From the NCBI GenBank assembly GCA_029880245.1, contig JAOUOR010000012.1:1-38033 (forward strand): a DNA stretch of 38,033 bases, written 5' to 3'. The notes under the pieces were generated by a model, which saw nothing but the letters and a program-made list of their open reading frames with translations, was not told the origin of the DNA and ran no database searches. Each line of letters starts with the position of its first letter. Position 1 is the stretch's first letter. The DNA comes from Alphaproteobacteria bacterium. GTDB lineage: Bacteria > Pseudomonadota > Alphaproteobacteria > Micavibrionales > Micavibrionaceae. The translations under genes and the position numbers were made by a program. This document shows positions 25,659 through 33,926 of this stretch, one piece after another.

Positions 25659-26507
25659 TTAAAAAATGTCCTTTTCCCAAAATAGCTCTTTCGAAGACGC
25701 TACAAATTCCGGATTTAGATAGTTTTCTCTCAAACCTTGTCCATATTGTAAAATATTTTGATCCAAATCACGAATAATGCCGCCCGCAGCTCTCAAAATA
25801 GCATCCCCTGCCGCCGTATCCCACTCGCATGTTTTCCCAAGTCTTGGATATAAATCAGCCTTTCCCGCCGCAATATTACAGATTTTCAGTGAGCTGGACA
25901 TATGCAGGACTTTTGCAATTTTGAAATTTCCCAGAAAAATTTCCATCTTTTCATTATCGGCAAAATGCTTGCTGGAAAATACCACCAAACCTTCTTTAGG
26001 CATGGGGCGCACCCTGATAGGCTTTTCTTTTTCCGAATCTTCGAAAAAACGAAATGCCTTCCCCTCTCCATCCGTTTCTGTGAAACCAAAATATATCTCG
26101 CCTTTTTCCGGCGCATAGACCACGCCAAGCACAGGCAGATCATGATGAACAAGCGCGATATTAACCGTATAATTCTCGCCGCCGCTTATAAACTCCCGTG
26201 TCCCGTCCAAAGCATCAACCAGCCAGAAATACTCGCTGCCACTCTTATCAACCATCCCGTTTTCAGCCACTTTTTCTTCACCGATAAAGGGAATATCCGG
26301 CAAAATCTTTTTCAATGAGTCTTCTATAAGCTTTTCGGCCTGCTCATCTGCCTGCGTTACAGGCGAGCCATCAGATTTGGAAACAATTTCCATCTTTTGA
26401 AGGCCATCAGCATATTCAAGGATAAGCTCCCCTGCATCCACAGCCACGCGCCTTACCATATTACAAAGCGCTGCGCGATGTGAGAGAAGTTTAGAACCAG
26501 AATTCAT
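25659..26507 (-). CDS. cysQ: 3'(2'),5'-bisphosphate nucleotidase CysQ
   Basis: CysQ hydrolyses PAP (and PAPS) to AMP (and APS), removing the inhibitory by-product of sulfate activation and sulfation. It belongs to the inositol-monophosphatase-like Mg-dependent phosphatases. The 282-residue protein has the metal-binding motifs PVTQADEQAEKLI, GEEK (75-79) and WLVDALDGTREF (95-106), and the C-terminal CEWDTAAGDAILRAAGG. Family members usually have DPLDGT; here the Pro is Ala. GGAG lies ahead of the ATG. It sits 136 bases downstream of cysNC on the same strand, with a long palindrome between, which fits its role. An inositol-phosphatase activity is the alternative. Confidence 0.88.
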   Translation of the reverse strand: MNSGSKLLSHRAALCNMVRRVAVDAGELILEYADGLQKMEIVSKSDGSPVTQADEQAEKLIEDSLKKILPDIPFIGEEKVAENGMVDKSGSEYFWLVDALDGTREFISGGENYTVNIALVHHDLPVLGVVYAPEKGEIYFGFTETDGEGKAFRFFEDSEKEKPIRVRPMPKEGLVVFSSKHFADNEKMEIFLGNFKIAKVLHMSSSLKICNIAAGKADLYPRLGKTCEWDTAAGDAILRAAGGIIRDLDQNILQYGQGLRENYLNPEFVASSKELFWEKDIF

Positions 26508-26543
26508 ATAGATCTACTCCGTTTTCAAATAGCACCCTATATT

Positions 26544-26646
26544 AGAGCAAAGAGCATTTCGTTTGAACCAGAAACGAAGAGCGAAGCGCAGAAAAACTAC
26601 GTAAGCGATGAGTGACGCCGTTCAAACGGAAAGATCAAAGCTCTTA
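26544..26646. repeat. Long imperfect palindrome (element C) between cysNC and cysQ
   Basis: Inner arms CGTTTGAAC (26560-26568) and GTTCAAACG (26620-26628) are exact complements. Outward, TTAGAGC and GCTCTTAG match less perfectly. The core contains CTACGTAAGCGATGAGTGACG, related to the TACGTAAG...GCGACGC part of element B. The right arm includes the stop codon of cysNC. It probably acts as an intercistronic hairpin. Confidence 0.65.
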
Positions 26647-28626
26647 GAGGACATAATCTAGAATCTGCTCTTTAGCTTGAGAATCATCTGACAAATCACC
26701 CGGCGCTATTTGTGCTTCAATATACTCTACAAGCTGCTTAACACAAAAATCAATGTCGTTATTTTGTGTATCAATCATTAATTCCGGATTAGCCGGCGTT
26801 TCATAAGGCGCATCGATCCCTGTAAAGTCCTTGATTTTACCATCCCGGGCCTTTTTATAAACACCCTTCTTATCACGGCTTTCGCATGCATCCAGATCAG
26901 CAGAAAGATAAATCTCATGGTACAACCCCTCGACCCGATCCCTGATCCTTCGGCGATCCGCACGATATGGTGAAATCACAGAAACGATCACGACATTACC
27001 GGCCTCGGCCATCATTTGTGCCACATATCCAGTCCGGCGTATATTCTCGGCGCGATCCTCCGGCGTAAAACCAAGATCTTTATTAATACCCACACGCAAA
27101 TTATCACCATCAACCACACTCACATTGATGCCTTTTTCAAACAGGATTTTTTCCGCCGCCATAGCCAAAGTTGTTTTCCCCGCAGAAGACAGACCCGTTA
27201 GCCAGAATATTCCGCTCCTATGGCCGTTTTTCTTCGCGCGCAATTCCTGCGTAATAATATGATCTACCGCCTCGACATTTTGCGCCTTTGGCGCATTTCT
27301 TCTCTGATCGGCATAGCCTTCCATGCTAATCACGCCGCCTCCCGCAATATCGTAATTCTCGTACAAAACAAAGCGGCCAGTCTGCGGATTATCACTATAT
27401 GGATCAATCGGCAGCATATCACGCGCACGCAATGTAACCTCGGCCACCGCATTACGCACCACCTCGCCTGACTTCGAATCATCGGATAAATCCTGCGTAT
27501 CAATCACCTTATCAATAGATTGAACTGAAACCATCGCCTCGTGCTTCGCATAGCGAATCTTATAAGAATTCCCGACCTTAAGCGGCTTATGAGCAAGCCA
27601 GAACAAGCTCGCCCGAAATACATTAGAGAGCATTGGCGGGTTTTCAACATGCGAGCCAATATGCCCACGCTCTACAAATAAACGCTGATCCAGTGTAATC
27701 CCTATAGACTCGCCTGGCTTGGCCTCTATTTTATCGGGATTTTCAGGCCAGACTTCAATGGATTGGACTGTAGCTTGCTCATCCCCCGGTGCAAATTGCA
27801 AAACATCGCCTTTGCGTAAAACACCCGTCTCAACGCGGCCAACGATAATGCGGCGCTCTTCATAGCGATAAACATCCTGCACAGGAAAACGAAGCGGCAA
27901 AGATATTGGTGCAGGTGCAATCTCGAAACTATCCAGAACCTTAATCAGAGAATGCCCCTCATACCAATCCATATTCTCCCCGCGCTCGGAAATCATATCC
28001 CCTTCCCGCGCCGAAATCGGAACGATAAAACGCGGCACAATATTAAGCGAGCCCAGATACTCCTTCACCTCGCGCACCACCTTGTCATAAGCCTCCGGCT
28101 CATAACCCAGCATATCCATCTTGTTAATCACCACAGCAATCTGCTGCAAACCAAGAAGATGCAAAAGATAAGCGTGCCGCCGCGTTTGCTCCTGCACCCC
28201 TTCCGTACCATCGACCACCAGAATAGCCGCATCTGCTGCCGCCGCACCGGAGATCATATTCTTGAGAAACTCACGGTGACCAGGCGCATCAATAATCACA
28301 TAATCGCGCTCATCTGTAGAAAACCATATTTGCGTCGAGTCAATCGTGATGGCCTGATCGCGCTCAGCCTGAAAGGAATCCAGAACAAATGACCACTCCA
28401 GAGCATCCGTCCCGCGCCGATCACAAATAGCCCTTAGCTCTTCATACTTCCCTTCCGGCAAAGAATCCGTGTCATATAAAAGACGGCCGATCAAAGTCGA
28501 CTTCCCGTGATCCACGTGCCCGACAATCACCACTTTGAGCGGATGCCTCGCATTTTGTTTTTTCCGTCCCTTTGGTGGGTTCGAAGAAATCACCTCTATG
28601 TTTTTCTTCTGGTTAGTTTTTGTCAT
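26644..28626 (-). CDS. cysNC: Bifunctional sulfate adenylyltransferase subunit 1 / APS kinase CysNC
   Basis: The CysN part is the GTPase subunit of ATP sulfurylase, which with CysD makes APS; the CysC part phosphorylates APS to PAPS. The 660-residue fusion has GTPase motifs [12 protein letters not shown] (36-47), DAPGH (113-117) and NKMD (168-171), then elongation-factor-like beta domains. The kinase begins about 475 with P-loop GLSSAGKTT (478-486) and [16 protein letters not shown]. Its ATG lies inside the 3' end of the upstream GIY-YIG gene with AAGGA close by. The kinase domain is not needed by the APS-type CysH here, so PAPS is presumably used for sulfation (inference). Confidence 0.94.
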   Translation of the reverse strand: MTKTNQKKNIEVISSNPPKGRKKQNARHPLKVVIVGHVDHGKSTLIGRLLYDTDSLPEGKYEELRAICDRRGTDALEWSFVLDSFQAERDQAITIDSTQIWFSTDERDYVIIDAPGHREFLKNMISGAAAADAAILVVDGTEGVQEQTRRHAYLLHLLGLQQIAVVINKMDMLGYEPEAYDKVVREVKEYLGSLNIVPRFIVPISAREGDMISERGENMDWYEGHSLIKVLDSFEIAPAPISLPLRFPVQDVYRYEERRIIVGRVETGVLRKGDVLQFAPGDEQATVQSIEVWPENPDKIEAKPGESIGITLDQRLFVERGHIGSHVENPPMLSNVFRASLFWLAHKPLKVGNSYKIRYAKHEAMVSVQSIDKVIDTQDLSDDSKSGEVVRNAVAEVTLRARDMLPIDPYSDNPQTGRFVLYENYDIAGGGVISMEGYADQRRNAPKAQNVEAVDHIITQELRAKKNGHRSGIFWLTGLSSAGKTTLAMAAEKILFEKGINVSVVDGDNLRVGINKDLGFTPEDRAENIRRTGYVAQMMAEAGNVVIVSVISPYRADRRRIRDRVEGLYHEIYLSADLDACESRDKKGVYKKARDGKIKDFTGIDAPYETPANPELMIDTQNNDIDFCVKQLVEYIEAQIAPGDLSDDSQAKEQILDYVL

Positions 28627-28969
28627 TTTCCTTTAACTCCATTGTCATTCCGAACGTCTCGCCAGAGACGGAGGAATCCGACCCGTTCTCCTGTTCAAAA
28701 AGGTCAAGCCACTGTGGGTTCATACGCTCCACAAGACGGTCCTTTTTCTCGCGTCTCCATTTTTTGACTTCCTTTTCACGAGCAATAGCTTCGTTCACAT
28801 CCATAAATTCTTCGCAATAGACAAGTTTATTCACATTATATTTTTTGGAAAAGCCCTCATATAAACCATACTTGTGCTCATAAATTCGTTTTTCAAGATC
28901 ACCTGTTATACCTATATAAAGCACCGCATTCGTATAATTTGTAATCATATAAACATGGTACGATTTCAT
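28613..28969 (-). CDS. GIY-YIG family endonuclease, solitary
   Basis: This is a small single-domain GIY-YIG nuclease of the UPF0213/YhbQ type. VYMI (6-9) and LYIGIT (17-22) form the motif. Arg28 in LEKRIYEH and the Glu in [11 protein letters not shown] (61-71) supply the expected catalytic residues, and the family ending [12 protein letters not shown] is present. Residues from about 96 onward ([15 protein letters not shown]) are read through a GTCATTCCGA...GGAATCC palindrome, so the C-terminal tail is repeat-derived. Two more palindromes lie just upstream of its start. It splits the cysD-cysNC operon, a place where no nuclease is expected. The stop overlaps the cysNC start by 14 bases. The biological substrate of such proteins is not established. 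Confidence 0.85.
   Translation of the reverse strand: MKSYHVYMITNYTNAVLYIGITGDLEKRIYEHKYGLYEGFSKKYNVNKLVYCEEFMDVNEAIAREKEVKKWRREKKDRLVERMNPQWLDLFEQENGSDSSVSGETFGMTMELKENDKN
28636..28674. repeat. GTCATTCCGA...GGAATCC palindrome inside the GIY-YIG 3' end
   Basis: CGTCTC/GAGACG forms the inner stem and GTCATTCCG...GGAATCCGA the outer signature. It is translated as the tail of the GIY-YIG protein and ends ten bases before the cysNC start codon. Confidence 0.75.
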
Positions 28970-28985
28970 ATTTTCTTTCTCTTTA

Positions 28986-29062
28986 GATCCCTCGACTTCG
29001 CTCGGGATGACAAAAACCCGATAATGTCATTCCGACCAAGCGCAGCGCGTGGAGGAATCTTT
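28986..29062. repeat. Two palindromes upstream of the GIY-YIG gene
   Basis: The first, GATCCCTCGACTTCGCTCGG and onward, is the exact reverse complement of 17708-17733. The second is a GTCATTCCGA...GGAATCTT copy with a GCGCAGCGC centre. They lie between the GIY-YIG start and the end of the secreted-protein gene. Confidence 0.8.
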
Positions 29063-29071
29063 TATTTTCCA

Positions 29072-29626
29072 CTACAACCCGCTATCAAGAGCTTTTTGAA
29101 AACGATCACAAGTTTCCTTCTTGGCGCCGCAAAACATAGTTATACTCTTTAGCCTCTTTCCGTTTTGTTCTATTATTTCCTTACACAAGATTGAAGGATG
29201 AGCTTCAAAATTGTCCTTTGTCAAAACCCATGTCAAACCATTGAGATAGTCTTCATAATATTCGTAACGTTCATCTTCTTCGGTAAAAGAAAGCTCAAGA
29301 TCCCCTCGAATATCTCTGAAAGCTAAAAATATGCTGCCAAATTCTCTCTCACATAGCTCAAACGGCCCATCAGGAACCTCAGCAGTTTCCGCCCTATTAT
29401 GCCCGGGTATTTGTTGATAAATACCCTCGCTATTTTCCATAGTTTGCGGATCAACCGGATATGGGTTTGGATTTTGCTGCGGATCTGCGAATGGATTCGG
29501 GTTTTGTTGTGGATACGGGTTAGGATATGCATTCGGATAATATGGAGGCGGCTGTTCATTTTGAGCTTGAGCCATGCCCGAAACAAATAATACAACACCG
29601 AAAAAAACCAATAAAACCAATCGCAT
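29072..29626 (-). CDS. Hypothetical secreted Pro/Asn/Tyr-rich protein
   Basis: I do not recognise this family. The 184-residue protein has a signal peptide (MRLVLLVFFGVVLFVSGMAQ then AQ). A low-complexity region follows with repeated NPYP and QQNPNP units (about residues 27-60). A C-terminal acidic helical domain has four cysteines (ELCERE, ILCKEI, MFCGAK, ETCDRF), enough for two disulfides. I used the ATG at 29626, which shares its A with the TGA of cysD (TGATG), so translation is coupled to cysD. Such coupling of a secreted protein to a cytosolic sulfurylase gene is unusual. No function can be given. Confidence 0.75.
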   Translation of the reverse strand: MRLVLLVFFGVVLFVSGMAQAQNEQPPPYYPNAYPNPYPQQNPNPFADPQQNPNPYPVDPQTMENSEGIYQQIPGHNRAETAEVPDGPFELCEREFGSIFLAFRDIRGDLELSFTEEDERYEYYEDYLNGLTWVLTKDNFEAHPSILCKEIIEQNGKRLKSITMFCGAKKETCDRFQKALDSGL

Positions 29627-30453
29627 CACATATATCCCGCCGCTCTTAATCTCTCGAAGCTATCCTCGGTTTCGCTATCCATCGCACGGCCCGCACGCTC
29701 GGATGTATTTGTGGTCTCAAGCTCCTCGATAATTTCCTCAATAGAAGACGCCGAGCTTTCAACCGGAAATGTTAGATTTTTTTCACCCAGCGAGCGATAA
29801 CGCATCATCTTGCCTGTTTCCTCATCCTTGCGCGCCAGATAAAGCGGACAAAACGGAATGCCCTCACGTTGATGATAACGCCAGATGTCAATTTCCGTCC
29901 AGTGCAAAATCGGATGGATACGCAAATGCGCGCCCTTGGCCTCGTCATGCGGGAATTCGGTTTTATACTGATCCCAGAACTCCGGCGGCTGATCTTTGAA
30001 ATCCCATTCTCCGTCAATCGTACGCGGAGAAAACACGCGCTCTTTCGCGCGAAGCCCCTGCTCGTCCCGACGAATACCACCAGTAATACCCTTAAAACCG
30101 TATTCCTTCATTAAGGTTTTTAGACCTTCCGTCTTACGCATCGCCGAACGCGTTTTCGGCGGCAAAGTCTGGTCCATTTCTTCTTCGGGGGGACATTGCC
30201 AGTTCACACAATCCAGATTCCATTCCTTAATCAAACGATCACGAAAAGCATAGACCTCATCCATCTCCATACCGGTATCGAGCAAACACACCGGAAATGG
30301 CACGCGCCCCATAAAAGCCTTACGCACCATCCAGAGCATTGCCGTAGAATCCTTACCGATCGACCACATCATCCCCATCGGATTAAGACGGTTATAGGCC
30401 TCTCGAAGGATATAAATGCTTTTTGACTCAAGCTCGTCCAGATATTTATACAT
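29626..30453 (-). CDS. cysD: Sulfate adenylyltransferase subunit 2 CysD
   Basis: CysD is the catalytic N-type ATP pyrophosphatase subunit of ATP sulfurylase; with CysN it forms APS from ATP and sulfate. The 275-residue protein has the PP-loop WSIGKDSTAMLW (30-41) and LLDTGMEMDEVYAFRD. Further on are GGIRRDEQGLRAKERVFSPR, HPILHWTEIDIWRYHQREGI, and the C-terminal region TSERAGRAMDSE. In CysD the segment RSLGC is usual; here it is RSLGEKN. It heads the minus-strand operon cysD / secreted protein / GIY-YIG / cysNC. An AT-rich 143-base gap after ugd holds its probable promoter and the candidate operator. Confidence 0.93.
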   Translation of the reverse strand: MYKYLDELESKSIYILREAYNRLNPMGMMWSIGKDSTAMLWMVRKAFMGRVPFPVCLLDTGMEMDEVYAFRDRLIKEWNLDCVNWQCPPEEEMDQTLPPKTRSAMRKTEGLKTLMKEYGFKGITGGIRRDEQGLRAKERVFSPRTIDGEWDFKDQPPEFWDQYKTEFPHDEAKGAHLRIHPILHWTEIDIWRYHQREGIPFCPLYLARKDEETGKMMRYRSLGEKNLTFPVESSASSIEEIIEELETTNTSERAGRAMDSETEDSFERLRAAGYM

Positions 30454-30572
30454 ATCCCAATCCCTGAATATACATTTTAATTTTGTTGTTTTTTATTTGG
30501 CTTTCTATTAGAAATACACAATAAACACGCATATTTGCAAGTTCTTTTTTCAAAACCCGCTCACAAATATCC

Positions 30573-30595
30573 ATAATATACATTTTTAAAATGTA
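30573..30595. promoter_or_regulatory. Candidate operator upstream of cysD
   Basis: ATAATATACA (30573-30582) is identical to the site before the Rrf2 gene. It overlaps a perfect 17-base palindrome, TACATTTTTAAAATGTA (30579-30595). A partial copy, AATATACATTTTAA, lies at 30467-30480 nearer to cysD. Together they could place cysD under the Rrf2 regulator. In AT-rich DNA chance similarity is possible, and the palindrome also lies right at the end of ugd. Confidence 0.35.
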
Positions 30596-30596
30596 A

Positions 30597-31940
30597 TTAT
30601 TGTGCGGCGATAGCACGCACCCTTTCGTCTTCCGGCAAGATATCCTCGCGCCCGATAGAAAAATAGCGGAAACCATCCATATCAGTCATTTTATAGATAT
30701 TGCGCAAATCAACGATTGTATTACCCTTCATCAAATCACGCATACGCCCCAGATCAAGCGCACGGAATTGGTTCCACTCTGTGATGATGACAACCGCATC
30801 AACCCCGCTCAGCGCCTCATATGAATCCTTGCACCACTTCACCCCATCTATCAACGCTTTCGCCGATTCCATTGCCTCTGGATCATAGGCCGTTATCTCC
30901 ACACCCGCCTGTTGCAGCACGGGAATAATCGTAAGAGCCGGAGAATCCCGCATATCATCTGTATTCGGCTTAAATGAAACACCCAGCACAGCAACTTTCT
31001 TACCGCGCACATCCCCGCCCAATGCCGCAATAACCTTATCAGCCATGCGCGCCTTACGGTCTTCATTAGCGGCAATGACGGTTTCGACGATCCTCTGGGA
31101 CGCGCCATATTTTTGACCTGCCCGCACAAGCGCCTGCGTATCCTTTGGAAAACATGAGCCGCCATAACCAGGCCCTGCATGTAAAAATTTCGAACCAATA
31201 CGCCCGTCCATTCCAATGCCTTTAGCCACTTGCTGAACATCCGCACCAACCTTTTCACAAAGATCCGCAATCTCGTTGATAAAGGTGATCTTGGTCGCGA
31301 GAAACGCGTTGGCTGCATATTTTATAACCTCTGCAGTTTCACGCTTCGTAAACAGGATCGGTGTCTCGTTCAGATAAAGCGGGCGATAAATTTCCCGCAT
31401 CACTTTTTGCGCGCGCTCCGAGGAGGTCCCCACAACCACACGATCAGGGCGCATAAAATCATCAATCGCAGCGCCTTCACGCAAAAACTCTGGATTTGAC
31501 GCCACATCAAAATCAGCATCCGGATTGGTTTCACGGATAATCTGCTCAACTTCGCGCCCCGTTCCAACAGGTACAGTCGATTTATTAACAATCACCGTAT
31601 AACCATCAAGATTCTCGGCCACCTCTCTCGCAGCCTCATGCACAAAAGATAAATCCGCATCACGGCAATAACGGCGCGACGGCGTTCCTACGGCAATAAA
31701 TACAGCCTGGGAATTTCTAACAGCTTCTGCCGTATCCAGCGTAAAAGAAATCCTGCCCTCCTCAATCTGCCGCTTCAAAAGTGCCTCAAGGCCCGGCTCA
31801 AAAATTGGAATTTCTCCCTGTCGCAGCTTCTCTATTTTCTGTTCGTCTTTATCAACACAAATCACTGTGTGCCCGAACTCGGCAAAGCACGTTCCCGAAA
31901 CAAGCCCGACATATCCGGTCCCGATCATTCCTATATGCAC
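30597..31940 (-). CDS. ugd: UDP-glucose 6-dehydrogenase
   Basis: This enzyme oxidises UDP-glucose to UDP-glucuronate in two NAD-dependent steps, feeding polysaccharide synthesis. The start at GTG 31940 (MHIGMIGTGYVGLVSGTCFA) is chosen because AGGAG lies seven bases upstream and the protein begins at the dinucleotide fold; a longer frame from a TTG at 31979 adds a basic non-conserved leader. Visible are the Rossmann GTGYVGLV, NKSTVPVGTG, NPEFLREGAAIDDF, the catalytic Cys in GPGYGGSCFPKD (about Cys263) and LGVSFKPNTDDMRDSPAL. Length of about 447 is normal. It may share an ancestor-type surface-sugar role with the O-antigen-ligase-like protein 8 kb away. Confidence 0.93.
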   Translation of the reverse strand: MHIGMIGTGYVGLVSGTCFAEFGHTVICVDKDEQKIEKLRQGEIPIFEPGLEALLKRQIEEGRISFTLDTAEAVRNSQAVFIAVGTPSRRYCRDADLSFVHEAAREVAENLDGYTVIVNKSTVPVGTGREVEQIIRETNPDADFDVASNPEFLREGAAIDDFMRPDRVVVGTSSERAQKVMREIYRPLYLNETPILFTKRETAEVIKYAANAFLATKITFINEIADLCEKVGADVQQVAKGIGMDGRIGSKFLHAGPGYGGSCFPKDTQALVRAGQKYGASQRIVETVIAANEDRKARMADKVIAALGGDVRGKKVAVLGVSFKPNTDDMRDSPALTIIPVLQQAGVEITAYDPEAMESAKALIDGVKWCKDSYEALSGVDAVVIITEWNQFRALDLGRMRDLMKGNTIVDLRNIYKMTDMDGFRYFSIGREDILPEDERVRAIAAQ

Positions 31941-32167
31941 AATATTACTCCTGCTCTTTCTAACCGTTCTCTTGCGCAAGATAATAGATTGAGCAGAATT
32001 TTAAAAGCATAGAAATCCTCAATTACATTTAAAAACAGTTTTGCAGAAAAAAGATAACCGATTTTAAGCCTTGATTAAGAAAAACCGTTGTCAAATGGCA
32101 GTAATAATGAATACAATCCTCATAATTCAAAGCAGCATACTATATTAATAGATATTGAGAGAGAAAA

Positions 32168-32971
32168 ATGGCGAAAACTAAGTCAAAAGAAGAGCAAGAA
32201 AAACAAGCAAAGAAAGAAGGTGGCCAGGACACAAAGCCTGCTATGCCTTTGTTTTATAAAAAACCCGAGCCTCTTGATGCCAAAAAACATAAAGACTTGG
32301 CACTTATCAAAAATTTTAGCCTTGAATTTGCAAAACCTGTCAATGCTGTTCCAATTAATCTCATTGAAATGCCGCAAGCCGCCCATTTCTATCCAATCAC
32401 GTTTACACCCGATGACTCAGCCACACCCGTGGTCATTCTTGGCATGAGAGACAAAGAAAACCTTTTTATGACGGATGAGAACTTATGGCTTAAAAATACT
32501 TATGTTCCGGCTTACATCCGCAGATACCCCTTCATTTTCTCCGAAATGCCAGACAGCGAGCAACTAACCCTGTGCTTTGACAATACAACCGATGTGATTG
32601 AAGAAAACGGAGAGCAAAGATTTTTTACCGAAGACGGCAAACCGGCTAAACTGGCCGAAGACGCTTTGAACTTCTGCAAGTCCTATCATGCCGCAGCCCA
32701 GCAAACCATACCCTTTTCACAAGCTCTTATAGAGCATGGCCTGTTGATAGACCGTGAGGCGCAAGTCAGTGTTGCAGATGGTCGCAAAATCAATTATTCG
32801 GGCTTCCGCATTATCGATCAGAAAAAATTCAACGAGCTGGACGATAAAGTGATCATCGAATTTAGAAAAAAAGGCTGGCTACCCTTCATTTATGCCCATT
32901 TTTTCTCGGAATTTCAGTGGAACAAGCTCACAAGCCTGCTCAATGAAAAACTGCAAAAAGAAGCAAAATAG
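32168..32971 (+). CDS. SapC-family protein
   Basis: This 267-residue soluble protein matches the SapC family (PF07277-like), named after Campylobacter S-layer-associated SapC but widespread in proteobacteria with poorly known function. Family-typical segments are FYPITFTPDDSATPVVILGM, LWLKNTYVPAYIRRYPFIF, TLCFD, and a C-terminal GWLPFIYAHFFSEFQWNKL. The N-terminus is Lys/Glu-rich (MAKTKSKEEQEKQAKKEGG), and there is no signal peptide. GAGAG lies just ahead of the ATG. It is divergent from ugd across a 227-base gap in which I see no gene. The SapC label is confident; any S-layer role is not. Confidence 0.8.
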   Translation: MAKTKSKEEQEKQAKKEGGQDTKPAMPLFYKKPEPLDAKKHKDLALIKNFSLEFAKPVNAVPINLIEMPQAAHFYPITFTPDDSATPVVILGMRDKENLFMTDENLWLKNTYVPAYIRRYPFIFSEMPDSEQLTLCFDNTTDVIEENGEQRFFTEDGKPAKLAEDALNFCKSYHAAAQQTIPFSQALIEHGLLIDREAQVSVADGRKINYSGFRIIDQKKFNELDDKVIIEFRKKGWLPFIYAHFFSEFQWNKLTSLLNEKLQKEAK

Positions 32972-33005
32972 ACTCTTAGCCGGAATATAATTCTCACGAG
33001 AATAT

Positions 33006-33120
33006 TTATCCACAGGCAAATGCCAAAAAACTGTTCATAAACAATGAATTGTGGATATATCTTGGCAAACGCTCTTTCTCCCTTGTTACCATGAATCAGG
33101 ACTGATACCTAGATGGTATC
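33006..33120. promoter_or_regulatory. DnaA-box pair and operator-like inverted repeat before the 33158 gene
   Basis: TTATCCACA at 33006-33014 is a perfect consensus DnaA box. TGTGGATAT at 33050-33058 is an inverted 8/9 match. GATACC-5-GGTATC at 33104-33120 is a short operator-like inverted repeat. A further perfect palindrome, ATTCTCACGAGAAT, lies at 32990-33003. All sit in the 186-base gap before a helix-turn-helix gene. Confidence 0.5.
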
Positions 33121-33157
33121 TGTGTTGCAGTAATGATTTAATATAAAGGTAAAGAGA

Positions 33158-33823
33158 ATGGCAAAAGTTGGCGCACAAAGAGCAGCTGTTTTGACGGGAA
33201 GGTCAAAATCGACCATACAGCGCGCAATGAATAGTGGAAAGATTTCATATGAACACGACCAGAATGGCCGTCGTGTTGTCGATGTTTCCGAGCTGGAACG
33301 CGCTTTTGGCATCAAGAGACAAGTCGAGGCTTCCGTCACTGTCAAAGAAAGAAAAAACCCGACAGCAACTCAGGAACAGCAAAGTATCAGTGTTGAGGCC
33401 CTAGTTGAGAAAGAGCGTATGGCTATGCAAGTCAAGATGCTGGAACAACAACTCTCAACAGCAAACGAACACATAGAAGATCTTAAAATTCAGCGTGATA
33501 AATGGCAAAAACAGGCCTTCCAGATGCTTATCACCACCCAATATTCTCAAAAGCAAGCTGAAGAATTGCGCACAGAGATTAAAATGCGGGAAGAACGCGC
33601 TCGTAAAAAACGTCTACAGCAAGCTGCCGTGAAACCAAATGCTGCTCCCGCTAAAATTGAGTATAAAGAACAAACACCTTCAAATAAGGCCGTAGAGCAG
33701 CTTGAAGAACAGGTTAAAAGCTTCGTCCCGAAAATGAAAACATGGATGCCGCTACGCAAGATGAGCAATCCGTATTCCGATTCTGGAAGCGCGTTAAGGG
33801 ATAAAACTCTCTCCTTGCACTGA
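33158..33823 (+). CDS. Helix-turn-helix DNA-binding protein with coiled coil (plasmid KfrA/MerR-like)
   Basis: The 221-residue protein opens with a small MerR/excisionase-like helix-turn-helix (about 5-52, AVLTGRSKSTIQRAMNSGKI then GRRVVDVSELERAFG). A coiled-coil region (about 78-155) and a basic, unstructured C-terminus follow. This layout resembles plasmid-borne helix-turn-helix/coiled-coil proteins found near replication or partition genes. I see no partner rep or par gene here. It is preceded by a DnaA-box pair and an inverted repeat that may be its own operator, and is followed by a strong terminator, so it is a single-gene unit. Function unknown; DNA binding is likely. Confidence 0.7.
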   Translation: MAKVGAQRAAVLTGRSKSTIQRAMNSGKISYEHDQNGRRVVDVSELERAFGIKRQVEASVTVKERKNPTATQEQQSISVEALVEKERMAMQVKMLEQQLSTANEHIEDLKIQRDKWQKQAFQMLITTQYSQKQAEELRTEIKMREERARKKRLQQAAVKPNAAPAKIEYKEQTPSNKAVEQLEEQVKSFVPKMKTWMPLRKMSNPYSDSGSALRDKTLSLH

Positions 33824-33840
33824 GATGCAATAAGAAGAAG

Positions 33841-33866
33841 CCGGAGCTTTTTGCTCCGGTTTTATT
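33841..33866 (+). terminator. Rho-independent terminator after the helix-turn-helix gene
   Basis: Perfect stem CCGGAGC/GCTCCGG with a five-T loop, followed by TTTTATT; 17 bases after the stop codon. Confidence 0.9.
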
Positions 33867-33926
33867 ATGATTGGATTTTTATACACATTTAATGTTAGAA
33901 TACGGAAAACTTAGGCGAGGATTTTA

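Noticed and set aside
28507-29152. Plus-strand frames over the GIY-YIG gene and its repeats
   Set aside because: They are translated palindromes and antisense sequence without family resemblance.
33006-33120. Chromosomal replication origin
   Set aside because: Only two DnaA boxes, and no dnaA, dnaN, parAB, gidA or hemE gene nearby.
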